In this document: piece after piece, positions 15,905 through 26,401 of the stretch
How the letters are laid out: every line of letters begins with the position of its first letter
How positions within the stretch are numbered: the stretch's first letter is position 1
Origin: Zoogloea sp041917255
GTDB taxonomy: Bacteria; Pseudomonadota; Gammaproteobacteria; Burkholderiales; Rhodocyclaceae
DNA: 64,000 bases
Reading direction: 5' to 3'
Assembly (NCBI GenBank): GCA_041917255.1
Contig: JAYRYA010000013.1
Coordinates: 1-64,000, forward strand
Position numbers and translations under genes: made by a program
The notes under the pieces: model-generated
Told to the model about the DNA's origin: nothing
Databases searched by the model: none
Seen by the model: only the letters and a program-made list of their open reading frames with translations

Positions 15905-17116
15905 ATGTCGCCGTCCCTCCGCGCCCTTTCGTCCCGCAACTACCGCCTGTACTTTGCCGGCCAGATCATCTCGCTGGCCGGCACCTGGATGCAGCAGATC
16001 GCCATGGTGTGGCTGGCCTACCGGCTCACCGGCTCGGCCTTCGTGCTGGGAATGGTCGGCTTCGCCAGCCAGATCCCGATTCTCGTGCTGGGTGCCTTCG
16101 GCGGGGTGATGACCGACCGCTTCGACCGGCGCCGGCTGCTCCTGGTCACCCAGGCCTTATCGATGATCCAGGCACTGCTTCTGGCGCTGCTCGCATGGAT
16201 CGACGCTGCCACACCCGCGCACCTCGTGATGCTGGCCTTCGGACTGGGCTGCATCAATGCCCTGGACGTGCCGGCGCGGCAGTCCATCGTGGTGCAGCTG
16301 GTCAACGATCCGGACGATCTGCCCAACGCCATCGCCCTCAACTCTTTCATGATGCACGCCACCCGCTTTGTCGGCCCGGCCCTGGCCGGCTGGGTGGTGG
16401 CCACCACCGGCGAGGCGGTGTGCTTCCTGCTCAATGCGGCGTCGTATCTGGCCGTGCTGCTTGCCCTCCGGGCGATCCGCCTGCCTGTCGATCCCGGCCG
16501 CAGGGCCGCGGCGCCCCCGCTCCAGGCGCTGCGGGAGGGGCTCGCCTACTGCGCGGGCAACGAGGCGATCCGCTCGTCGCTGCGCCTGATTGCCAGCCTG
16601 AGCCTGCTGGCCACGCCCTACACGGTGCTGATGCCGCTCTTCGCGAAGGAGATCTTCGGCGGCGACGCCCGCCTGTTCGGCCTGCTGATGGGCTGCGCGG
16701 GTGCAGGCGCGCTATCGGGTGCGGTGCTGCTGGCGCGCCGCACCGACACTGCCGGCCTCACCGCCCTGGTCGGCCGCGCCGCCCCGGCAGCCGGCATCGC
16801 CCTGGCCGGCTTCGCGCTCTCGAGCAGCCTGTGGCTCAGCGTGCCGATCCTGGTCGTGCTGGGTTTTTCGATCCTGCTCTGCGTGGCAGGCAGCAACACG
16901 CTGATCCAGACCGCCGTGGACAACGACTTCCGCGGCCGGGTGATGGCGCTGTTCACGATGGCCTTCCTGGGCCTCGCGCCCATCGGCAGCTTTGTGGTGG
17001 GCAGCGCCGCCCACGCTTTCGGGGTACGCCCGACCCTGGCGGTGTGCGGGCTGGCGAGCTGCGTGGCCGGGCTCGTCTACCGGCGCAGTCAGCGGGCCAC
17101 AGCGGTGGCCGCGTAG
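15905..17116 (+). CDS. MFS transporter (EntS-like exporter group)
   Basis: A 403-residue major facilitator protein with about twelve hydrophobic segments. The N-terminal SRNYRLYFAGQIISLAGTWMQ and the loop FGGVMTDRFDRRRLLL are typical of the EntS/TMP-DUF894 exporter branch. The ATG at 15905 was chosen because MSPSLRALSSRNYRL starts the conserved part. Substrate unknown; drug or siderophore efflux is usual for relatives. Confidence 0.8.
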   Translation: MSPSLRALSSRNYRLYFAGQIISLAGTWMQQIAMVWLAYRLTGSAFVLGMVGFASQIPILVLGAFGGVMTDRFDRRRLLLVTQALSMIQALLLALLAWIDAATPAHLVMLAFGLGCINALDVPARQSIVVQLVNDPDDLPNAIALNSFMMHATRFVGPALAGWVVATTGEAVCFLLNAASYLAVLLALRAIRLPVDPGRRAAAPPLQALREGLAYCAGNEAIRSSLRLIASLSLLATPYTVLMPLFAKEIFGGDARLFGLLMGCAGAGALSGAVLLARRTDTAGLTALVGRAAPAAGIALAGFALSSSLWLSVPILVVLGFSILLCVAGSNTLIQTAVDNDFRGRVMALFTMAFLGLAPIGSFVVGSAAHAFGVRPTLAVCGLASCVAGLVYRRSQRATAVAA

Positions 17117-17125
17117 GTTGACCGC

Positions 17126-17659
17126 TCAGGTCGCTGCGTCGTCGCCCTTGGCCTCGCGAAGCTCATCCTCGTCGAGGAGCGAGGTGTCGCCCAGCAGCGT
17201 CATCACGTTCGGGCCCCGCCACATGCCCGCCTCACGCAGCACGGGCAGTTCCTTCAGCCCGGGCCGGACGTGCTCGAGCCAGAGCACGCCCATCAGACAG
17301 CCGTCATGGGCTTCGCTGAGCAGATCACGCAGGTTGCTCTCGCCACGCTCGACCAGTGCCCGCAGCCGCACCACGAAGGGCCGCAGCTGGGCCACGCTCA
17401 ACATGTGGCCACGGATCTCGTCGATGTCCACGTCGTCGTCGTTCTCGAAAACGAGCCGCTCGCGCTTGATGACCTCGGCGGCCTTCAGGATGAAGACTTC
17501 GTCGCGCGGATAGAAGGGCGTGCCTTCGGGAAGTTCGGTCTCGTCGTAGTCGTCGAGGATCGCGAACTTCTCTTCGAGGATGGCCACGGCACGCTCGATG
17601 GCCTGCAGATCGCTCTGGCTGAAGTCAAAGGTGGAACGGTAATCATAGTCGTCGTTCAT
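17126..17659 (-). CDS. Acidic protein of unknown function
   Basis: A 177-residue soluble protein, strongly acidic (LDDYDETELPEGTPF, ENDDDVDIDEI, LLDEDELREAKGDD). No signal peptide or membrane segment. I do not recognise the family. Good codon use and an ATG followed by a coherent sequence support a real gene. It is convergent with the MFS gene, 9 bp apart, and divergent from the radical SAM gene. Confidence 0.7.
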   Translation of the reverse strand: MNDDYDYRSTFDFSQSDLQAIERAVAILEEKFAILDDYDETELPEGTPFYPRDEVFILKAAEVIKRERLVFENDDDVDIDEIRGHMLSVAQLRPFVVRLRALVERGESNLRDLLSEAHDGCLMGVLWLEHVRPGLKELPVLREAGMWRGPNVMTLLGDTSLLDEDELREAKGDDAAT

Positions 17660-17830
17660 GGCCGGTTCCTGCTCGGTTCGGGTTAGGGTCGTGCGCCGTA
17701 GACGGATTCTAGACCGCCATTCGCCATGTGCATATTCCGGCGCATCTGGCAGATGAGCGCTGCCGCGGCAACGCCCGACCGCCTGCAGCGATCCGCTATC
17801 ATGGCCACCCCGCTCGCCCCCGCGCTCGCC

Positions 17831-19732
17831 ATGTCCGCCTCCACCTGCCGCGTGCTGTCGCTCATCCCCCCGATGACGCAGCTCAACACGCCTTACCCGT
17901 CCACCGCCTACCTCACCGGCTTCCTGCGTTCGCGGGGCGTGGACGCGCGGCAGGACGACCTGGCGCTGAAGCTGGTGCTCGAACTCTTCTCCCCGGCCGG
18001 CCTCGACGCCCTGCGGGATCGCACCCGGGCGATACCCGCGAAGAAGCGCCCGCCCGCGCTGCAATCCTTCGACGCCCAGTTCGACCGCTACCGCGCCACC
18101 GTCGGCCCGGTGCTGGGCTTTCTGCAGGGGCGCGACCCGACCCTCGCCCACCGCATCGCCAGCCGCACCTTCCTGCCCGAAGGCCCGCGTTTTTCATCGC
18201 TGGACGTGTATTACGACCCGGACGGCGGCGATCCCCTCGCCTGGGCCTTCGGCGCCCTGGGCGTGCAAGATAAAGCCCGGCATCTCGCCACGCTCTACCT
18301 CAACGACCTCGCCGACGTGCTGCGCGAGGCCGCCGACCCGCGCTTTGAGTTCGTCCGCTACGCCGAATCCCTGGCGATGGCCCAGCCCACCTTCGCGCCG
18401 CTGGCCGCCGCGCTGGCCGCGCCGCCCACGCTGGTGGACGAAACCCTCGCCCGCCTCGCGCTGGATGCCGTCGCCCGCCACCAGCCTCAGGTCGTGCTGC
18501 TGTCTGTGCCCTTCCCCGGCTCGGTGTACGCAGCCTTCCGCATCGCCCAGACCATCAAGGCCGCCCACCCGGAGATCGTCACCGTGCTGGGCGGCGGCTT
18601 CGTGAATACCGAACTCCGCGAACTTACCGAACCGCGGGTCTTCGATTACTTCGATTACGTGACGCTGGACGACGGCGAGCGCCCGCTCCTCGCGCTGCTG
18701 GCGCACCTCGACGGCAAGCGCGGCAAGTCACGCCTGGTCCGCACCTATATCCGTGAAGAAGGCCAGGTGCGCTACATCAACCTCGCCGAACCCGACATCC
18801 CCTTCGCCGAGGTCGGCACGCCCACCTGGGACGGCCTGCCGCTGGATGGCTACCTGTCCATCCTCGACATGCTCAATCCCATGCACCGGCTGTGGTCCGA
18901 CGGGCGCTGGAACAAGCTCACCGTGGCCCACGGCTGCTACTGGAAGAAATGCAGTTTCTGCGACGTGAGCCTCGACTACATCGGCCGCTACGACGCCGCC
19001 AGCGCCGAAGTCCTCGTCGATCGCATCGAGGCCGTGCTGGCCGAGACGGGCCAGACCGGCTTCCACTTCGTGGACGAAGCCGCCCCGCCCAAGATGCTCA
19101 AGGCCCTGGCCGACGAGCTCGCCAAACGCAATCGCAGCATCAGCTGGTGGGGCAACATCCGCTTCGAGAAGTCCTTCACCCCCGAGCTCTGCCAGCAGCT
19201 CGCCGACAGCGGCTGCATCGCCATCTCGGGCGGGCTGGAGGTCGCCTCCGACCGCCTGCTCACGCTGATGAAGAAAGGCGTGTCGGTGGATCAGGTGGCG
19301 CGCGTCACCAAGGGTTTCTCCGACGCCGGCATCCTGGTGCACGCCTACCTGATGTACGGCTTCCCCACGCAAACTGTACAGGACACGGTGGATGCGCTGG
19401 AGTACGTCCGCCAGCTCTTCGACGCCGGCTGCATCCAGTCCGGCTTCTTCCACCGCTTCGTGTGCACCGTGCACTCGCCGGTGGGCCAGAACCCCGCCGA
19501 ATACGGCGTGAAGCTCAAGCCCCTGCCACCCATCAGCTTCGCCAAGAACGACGTCGGCTTCATCGACCCCACCGGCGTGGACCACGACGCCCTCGGCGTG
19601 GCCCTCAACAAGGCCCTCTACAACTACATGCACGGCATCGGCCTCGACGAGGACGTGCGTCGCTGGTTCGACACCAAGGTGCCCAAACCCCGCGTCCCAC
19701 GCAACTTCATCGCCCGCGCGCTGGGCTATTGA
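17831..19732 (+). CDS. B12-binding radical SAM protein
   Basis: A 633-residue enzyme. An N-terminal cobalamin-binding-type domain (PPMTQLNTPYPSTAYL, later VTVLGGGFVNTELREL) is followed by a radical SAM domain with the cluster motif CYWKKCSFC (Cys369, Cys373, Cys376 from this start). GGLEVASDRLL and YLMYGFPTQT are typical of the elongator/B12 radical SAM barrel. The reaction is unknown; relatives carry out methylation or ring chemistry. The start is uncertain: ATG at 17801 is also possible, and neither has a clear ribosome binding site. A small ORF of unknown function follows after 15 bp and is probably co-transcribed. Confidence 0.85.
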   Translation: MSASTCRVLSLIPPMTQLNTPYPSTAYLTGFLRSRGVDARQDDLALKLVLELFSPAGLDALRDRTRAIPAKKRPPALQSFDAQFDRYRATVGPVLGFLQGRDPTLAHRIASRTFLPEGPRFSSLDVYYDPDGGDPLAWAFGALGVQDKARHLATLYLNDLADVLREAADPRFEFVRYAESLAMAQPTFAPLAAALAAPPTLVDETLARLALDAVARHQPQVVLLSVPFPGSVYAAFRIAQTIKAAHPEIVTVLGGGFVNTELRELTEPRVFDYFDYVTLDDGERPLLALLAHLDGKRGKSRLVRTYIREEGQVRYINLAEPDIPFAEVGTPTWDGLPLDGYLSILDMLNPMHRLWSDGRWNKLTVAHGCYWKKCSFCDVSLDYIGRYDAASAEVLVDRIEAVLAETGQTGFHFVDEAAPPKMLKALADELAKRNRSISWWGNIRFEKSFTPELCQQLADSGCIAISGGLEVASDRLLTLMKKGVSVDQVARVTKGFSDAGILVHAYLMYGFPTQTVQDTVDALEYVRQLFDAGCIQSGFFHRFVCTVHSPVGQNPAEYGVKLKPLPPISFAKNDVGFIDPTGVDHDALGVALNKALYNYMHGIGLDEDVRRWFDTKVPKPRVPRNFIARALGY

Positions 19733-19747
19733 TCCACTGCAATCGCC

Positions 19748-20056
19748 ATGAAAATCAACCTCATCCCCCTCGGCACGCGCTTCGAATACGAAGGCGAGAT
19801 CTACACCAAGACCGGCCCGATGACCGCCGCCTCCGAAAAAGGCGGCCAGCGCATGATCCCGCGCTACGCGGTGCTGCGCCCCGTCGGCGAGATTCCGCCC
19901 GCCCCGCCCCCCGCCCCGGGCCGGCCGGTGGACGCCGACAAGGTCCGCGCCGCCTTCGATACCTACCACGCCGTGGCGCTGCGCCTCGCCGACGACTTCT
20001 CCCGGGCAGACCTGGAAACCGCGCGGCAGAAGTTCCTGGCGACGCTGGACGGGTGA
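19748..20056 (+). CDS. Small protein of unknown function, downstream of radical SAM gene
   Basis: A 102-residue soluble protein starting MKINLIPLGTRFEYEGEIYTK, with a central proline-rich linker (EIPPAPPPAPGRP) joining a small beta-rich N-terminal part to a C-terminal helical part (VRAAFDTYHAVALRLADDF). I do not recognise the family. Position directly after the radical SAM gene suggests a partner or accessory protein. Confidence 0.65.
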   Translation: MKINLIPLGTRFEYEGEIYTKTGPMTAASEKGGQRMIPRYAVLRPVGEIPPAPPPAPGRPVDADKVRAAFDTYHAVALRLADDFSRADLETARQKFLATLDG

Positions 20057-20428
20057 AGACTGGCGTCGGCAGGGTGTGAGGTGCGTTGGTCCTCCCACCC
20101 CACGCGCAGACTGCACCAAGCCAGACCCTGCGTGCTGCGCCCTTGTGGTGGGCGCTGCCGCAGGCTTCCATGCCCATCGCGCTACCAGCGGCAGCGTGCC
20201 GGGCCCGCGCCGAGAATCCGCCCTGTCCAACGTCCACCGGGTCGTGAAGACGTTCTCTGCCACATCTTCACAAGCCAATGTAGTATTCATCGCGACTTCC
20301 CGGCGCCGTTTCAGACTGCGCTTCAGCAGTTCGATCCCAGCCCTTCAATGCCGGGTGGCAAGCCCTGCGGGCGGGCGGAGTCAATCCTCCTGTAATCAGT
20401 CAGCCGGCTCCCAACGACAGGTTCTTCC
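20057..20428. other. Gene-free region containing repeat copy B
   Basis: No supported gene. The right half holds the second copy of the dispersed repeat. The left half shows no recognisable promoter, terminator or RNA. Confidence 0.5.
20281..20390. repeat. Dispersed intergenic repeat, copy B
   Basis: Aligns with 4-109. It shares CGACTTCCC, CGCCGTTTCAGA, CAGCA-TTC-ATC and ATGCCGGGTGGCAA in the same order and spacing with a few small gaps, and it ends in a CCCTGCGGG hairpin. It sits immediately before an unusual secreted-protein gene of lower GC content. Confidence 0.6.
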
Positions 20429-21070
20429 ATGTTCAAACAGCTTCTTCGTCTGCTTCTACTTATCCCCGCCCTGTCTTACGCACAAGGTGCGTTGATTCCC
20501 AGTGAAGCCCGCAAGGCGGAGACGACCATGGCCGAATGGCTTTCACACCCTGCAGAGTTCGGCGTAAAGCCAAAACGCACCACATACCTTGCTTCGGTCG
20601 AAACAAAACTTGCGGGTGAGCCGCACCCCATCCCTGTTCACGTCATCGAATATGTCATGCCGGATGGCACCTACGGTCGTGGCTTCGTCAATCCTGTCAC
20701 CTGGTCATTCATCGGCCCGCTCCCCTACAGCGAGCTGTCAAACACCCAACTTGTCACGGCTTATTCCGGCTGGTTGTGGCTCTTCTCCGCCCTCAACAAC
20801 GGTCGGGCCGAATCGACCTTCAAACCGCAAACGTTGCCTGCGCTTCTGGCGGAGCTTCAGCGCGAGGGCGTGTCAGAAGTATCAGTGAATGGCAAGTATC
20901 GGGTGAGTACCTCCGAGTTCTTCGAATTCACCGGTGTCAGAGATGGCCGCCGCATCAAGGGTGCAGGCTCTGCAGGATCGAAACTCATGCTCGAAGACTC
21001 CGCGCCACTGGCGTCTTTGCCGCTTGTCTATACGTATCTCGGGATGATCATGCGTGGAGAAATCCAGTGA
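20429..21070 (+). CDS. Secreted protein of unknown function
   Basis: A 213-residue protein with a clear signal peptide (MFKQLLRLLLLIPALSYAQG, cleavage likely after the Ala at 18). The mature part is mixed alpha/beta, with no cysteine motif or repeat that I recognise. Its GC content and codon use are visibly lower than the neighbours, and it stands alone between two gene-free stretches, one with a dispersed repeat. These are signs of possible transfer. The start is fixed by the signal peptide. Confidence 0.7.
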   Translation: MFKQLLRLLLLIPALSYAQGALIPSEARKAETTMAEWLSHPAEFGVKPKRTTYLASVETKLAGEPHPIPVHVIEYVMPDGTYGRGFVNPVTWSFIGPLPYSELSNTQLVTAYSGWLWLFSALNNGRAESTFKPQTLPALLAELQREGVSEVSVNGKYRVSTSEFFEFTGVRDGRRIKGAGSAGSKLMLEDSAPLASLPLVYTYLGMIMRGEIQ

Positions 21071-21345
21071 TCCATCCACCCCGTGACCTCGAGTCCCGGG
21101 GCCCGACAAAGCACATCCCTGTGCCCCTCCCGGCGAGTCGATCCCTCCAACTGGAAGGACCGACGCAAGCCGGCTCTCTTATGTTGCCCCCTCCCGGCGC
21201 TCCCCTTGATGCGATAATCCGCCCTTTCCCATGATCGGCGTGCCGGCCTGCGGCTGCCGTTTGCGCTCATGCACGTCTTACTGCCGGACCATCCCACCCG
21301 TCGCGCCGCGCCCGTCGGCGCCACCCCGCGCCCGAAGGCCGCCCG

Positions 21346-22004
21346 ATGACGATGGACATTTCCAGCACCAGTGGCCGGGTTCGCGCCTGGTTCGACATGC
21401 ACCTGGTGGATCACGGCGCAATCCGCGCCATCTACAACAACTTCTACGACCTGGGCGGCGGCATGTACCGCTCCAGCCAGCCCAGCCCGGCGCAGATCCG
21501 CAAGTACGTCCGCAAGTACGGCCTCAAGAGCATCATCAACCTGCGCGGCGCCCACGGCTATGGCTCCTACGCCCTCGAAAAGGAAGCCTGCGACGAGGCC
21601 GGCATCGCGCTGTACGACGTGAAGCTCTACTCCCGCACGCCACCGGAGATCGAGGAAGTCCACGCGATGGACGAACTGTTCAAAAAAATTGAATACCCAG
21701 CGCTGCTTCATTGCAAATCCGGAGCAGACCGCGCCGGCCTCGGGGCCGCGCTTTACCGCATCCTGCACCTGGGCCACCGGGTCGAAGACGCCATGAGCGA
21801 ACTCGGCTGGAAGTACGGCCACTTCAAGCAGGCCAAGACTGGCGTGCTGGATTTCTTCTTCGCCACCTACGTGGCCCGCAACGCCCAGTCGCCGATCAGC
21901 TTCCTCGACTGGGTCGATACGGAATACAACCGCCTCGAACTGCACGCCCGCTTCCGTGAGGAAGGCTGGGCCAGCCTGATCGTGGACAAGGTGCTGCACC
22001 GGGA

Positions 22005-22008
<4 letters not shown>
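21346..22008 (+). CDS. Tyrosine/dual-specificity phosphatase-like protein
   Basis: A 220-residue protein with the cysteine phosphatase signature HCKSGADRAGLG (Cys123, Arg129; CX5R), preceded by a plausible general-acid region and the YRSSQPSPAQIRKYVRKYGL start typical of DSP/Siw14-like phosphatases. No signal peptide. It overlaps the MsbA-like transporter by ATGA and opens the envelope-polysaccharide locus. Likely a lipid or sugar phosphate or protein phosphatase acting in LPS/lipid A assembly; the substrate is unknown. Confidence 0.8.
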
Positions 22009-23750
<1,742 letters not shown>

Positions 23751-23754
23751 ACCC

Positions 23755-24789
23755 ATGAGCGATCGCGTCGCCCTCTACTTCGTCGCATCGCCGCTGCAGT
23801 ATCTGGCGGCGCGGCGCATCGCCGAAAACTTCGAGCCCGGCGCCCGTCAGGTGCTGGTGTGCTACAAGCGGGGCGTCACCCCGATCATCAAGCAGACCGA
23901 CTGGGACGCCGCCAGCTACATGCCCTGGCCCCGCTGGGAACCCCTGCCCGGCCCCTTCGGCCGCCTGCGCCGCCAGCGTGAGAACATCCGGCTGGTGGCC
24001 GATCTGGTCGGCCAGTGCAAGGTGCTGCACATCCACAGCGCGGTGTTCGACACCGAGGCGATCAACTACTTCCTGCGCGCCCTGCCACCCCGCTGCGGCG
24101 CCAGCGAGATGCACGCCCGCATCCTGCCCGACGGCATCATCAGCATCCGCCGCTACCCGCTCACCCTCGCCAAACGCATCCTCCAGTGCGTGCGCAAGCT
24201 GCGCCAGCTGGTGGCGCCCGAGCTCGATTACTGGTGCTTCTCGGGCGACCGCATCGGCTCCGACGCACCCTTCTGCGACCGCGTGTACGTGCTGCCCGGC
24301 CTGCCCCACGAATACCCGGCCGCCAAGGCGGTGGTGCTGCCGCCCCTGGTCGAGCCCGACCCAACCCGCGTTGTTGCCGGCGACGAGCCCACCGCCCTGC
24401 TGATCGGCCAGCCGCTGGAGGGCGCCGGACTGATGAAGGGCACCGACCGGGATGCGGTCAGCGCGGAGATCCGCGCCTGGCTCCGCGAACAGGGCATCAC
24501 CCGCATCTTTTACAAGGGCCACCCGAAGGACCCATCGCGGGAGCTCAACGAGCCGGATTACGAAGTCGTCAATCTGGACGAACCGCTCGAAGTCCACCTC
24601 GCCCGCACGCCCTACAACGCCGTGGTGGGGGTGCGCTCCAGCGCCCTGCTGTTCGCCCGCCAGACCGCCCCGGCCAGCACGAAGGTGGTGGCCTTCGGGT
24701 GGGACCGGGTTCGCTTCAAGTCCGCCGACGAGAAACGCCAGATGCTGGATGCCTTCCGCACCACCGGGGTCGATGTCCATGGCGCCTGA
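23755..24789 (+). CDS. Putative glycosyltransferase (GT52/polysialyltransferase-like)
   Basis: A 344-residue soluble protein starting DRVALYFVASPLQYLAARRI. The C-terminal half has RIFYKGHPKDPS and YNAVVGVRSSALLFARQ, which resemble the GT52 / alpha-2,8-polysialyltransferase fold of LPS sialyl- and related transferases. I am only moderately sure of the family. Located 4 bp after the flippase gene in a co-directional run; probably adds a sugar to LPS core or O-chain. Confidence 0.6.
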   Translation: MSDRVALYFVASPLQYLAARRIAENFEPGARQVLVCYKRGVTPIIKQTDWDAASYMPWPRWEPLPGPFGRLRRQRENIRLVADLVGQCKVLHIHSAVFDTEAINYFLRALPPRCGASEMHARILPDGIISIRRYPLTLAKRILQCVRKLRQLVAPELDYWCFSGDRIGSDAPFCDRVYVLPGLPHEYPAAKAVVLPPLVEPDPTRVVAGDEPTALLIGQPLEGAGLMKGTDRDAVSAEIRAWLREQGITRIFYKGHPKDPSRELNEPDYEVVNLDEPLEVHLARTPYNAVVGVRSSALLFARQTAPASTKVVAFGWDRVRFKSADEKRQMLDAFRTTGVDVHGA

Positions 24790-25639
24790 AAGCCGGCCGG
24801 CGCCCTTCACCCGGCCGGCGCCCGCGCCCGCAGTCCGCCGCCCCTACCTCGTCTTCATGCGCGTGGGCGCCACCGACCTGCTGCCCGACTGGCTCACCGC
24901 AGAGCCGGAGCGCAACTGGGATCTGTTCGTCAGCGGCTATCTCCCCCGCGAACCCCATCCGGCTGCCATCGCCACCGTGACCGGCGGTTACAACAAGCTC
25001 GCCCACTTCCGGGAATGCGTGCAGTCCGGCGCGCTGGATCTGTCCGACTACCGCTACGTGCTGCTCGCCGACGACGATCTGGCGGTCACCGCCGGCAGCA
25101 TCTCGGATTTCTTCGCGACCACCGAACGCCTCGGCCTCAGCGTATCGCACCCCGCCCAGGACTGGTCCGGCTACTGGTCGCACCGCATCATGCTGCGCAA
25201 CCCGATGGCCGAATGGCGCGAGACCAACTTCGTCGAGGTGATGTGTCCGTGCTTCGAGACCGGCTTCCTGACCCGCCACCTGGACGCCATCCCGATCACC
25301 CGCAGCACCTGGGGCAGCGACCACGCGTACTGCCACCTGGCCCACGCGGCCGGCGGCAAGGTCGGCATCGTCGACACTGCGGTGATCCGCCACACCAAAC
25401 CAATCCAGGCTAGCGGTGCCTTCTACCGCAAGCTCGCCGCCGACGGCATCGATCCAGGGGTGGAGCTCGAGACCGTCCTCGTCGATCTGCCCCCGGCCTA
25501 TCGCGACCACCGGGTGCTCGGCATCCACGTGCGACGCGGCCCGCTGGCGCTCCTGCGCCAGGCGGCCGCCCGCATCACCGAAAAACACAAGCGCCGGATC
25601 ATGAAGCTGTGTGGCCACCACCAGCGCCACGAAGACTGA
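24779..25639 (+). CDS. Putative glycosyltransferase-like protein (DUF707 type)
   Basis: A 286-residue protein resembling DUF707. It has RRPYLVFMRVGATDLLPDWL early, then YRYVLLADDDLAVT with a DDD acidic motif, and CFETGFLTRHL and STWGSDHAYCHLA later. The ATG at 24779 overlaps the preceding gene by 11 bp; the first 20 residues are Pro-rich and may be dispensable. Likely a nucleotide-sugar-dependent enzyme of the envelope locus. Confidence 0.65.
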   Translation: MAPESRPAPFTRPAPAPAVRRPYLVFMRVGATDLLPDWLTAEPERNWDLFVSGYLPREPHPAAIATVTGGYNKLAHFRECVQSGALDLSDYRYVLLADDDLAVTAGSISDFFATTERLGLSVSHPAQDWSGYWSHRIMLRNPMAEWRETNFVEVMCPCFETGFLTRHLDAIPITRSTWGSDHAYCHLAHAAGGKVGIVDTAVIRHTKPIQASGAFYRKLAADGIDPGVELETVLVDLPPAYRDHRVLGIHVRRGPLALLRQAAARITEKHKRRIMKLCGHHQRHED

Positions 25640-25648
25640 AAACACACC

Positions 25649-26386
25649 ATGAAGATCTTCGTCGTCAACCTGGAGCGCGCGGCCGACCGTCGCGTGGCCA
25701 TCCTCCGGCACCTGGGCGAACTCGGGCTCGAGGCCGAGATCCTGCCGGCCGTCGAAGGTGTGAAGGTAGACCGCGCCACCCTCGGGCCCGACGCCGAGCC
25801 GGGCCTCTCCAACGGCGAGGTGGGCTGTTACCTCAGCCACGTGCGATTCTGGCAGATCGTCGTCGAACGCCGCCTTCCCCACGCCATCGTCCTCGAGGAC
25901 GACGTGGTGTGCAGCCCGACGATGATGCGCGTCGCCCGCGACGCCGCCGCCCTGATGCCGCCCTTTGACGCCGTGCGCCTGTCGGCCCTTCAACCGATCC
26001 GCGGCATTCCCGTCGCCACGCTGTCGGGCGGCGAGCAGCTCATCCTCCCCACCAAGCACCCCAGCGGCACCCAGGGCTACGTGGTCAGCCTGGAGGGCGC
26101 CCGCCGCCTGCTGGCCGCGGTCTCTGTGCCCAGGAGCCCCATCGACGACACCCTCGACCGCTACTGGAAGTTCGGGCTGTGCGTGCCCGTGGTGTTGCCC
26201 AGCGTGGTTGTCGAGGATGCCAGCATCGCCAGCAGCATCGGCGCGCGCTTCGGTGGCAAGGCATCCGACAGCGTCGCCCGCCGCGTGACCCGTCACTTCG
26301 CCCGGGTCGCCGAGGCCGAGCGCCGCAAGATCAGCGTGTTCCTGATGGCCCGCCGACTGAAGGCAAAACTGCAAGCCCGCAGCTAG
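25649..26386 (+). CDS. Glycosyltransferase family 25 (LPS biosynthesis)
   Basis: A 245-residue GT25 (LgtB/LpsA type) enzyme. It shows FVVNLERAADRR at the N-terminus, GEVGCYLSHVRFWQ near residue 60 and HAIVLEDDVV with the metal-binding acidic residues near 85. GT25 members usually add galactose or glucose to LPS core. Codon use matches its neighbours. Confidence 0.85.
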   Translation: MKIFVVNLERAADRRVAILRHLGELGLEAEILPAVEGVKVDRATLGPDAEPGLSNGEVGCYLSHVRFWQIVVERRLPHAIVLEDDVVCSPTMMRVARDAAALMPPFDAVRLSALQPIRGIPVATLSGGEQLILPTKHPSGTQGYVVSLEGARRLLAAVSVPRSPIDDTLDRYWKFGLCVPVVLPSVVVEDASIASSIGARFGGKASDSVARRVTRHFARVAEAERRKISVFLMARRLKAKLQARS

Positions 26387-26401
26387 GGGCATGTCCATAC
26401 G

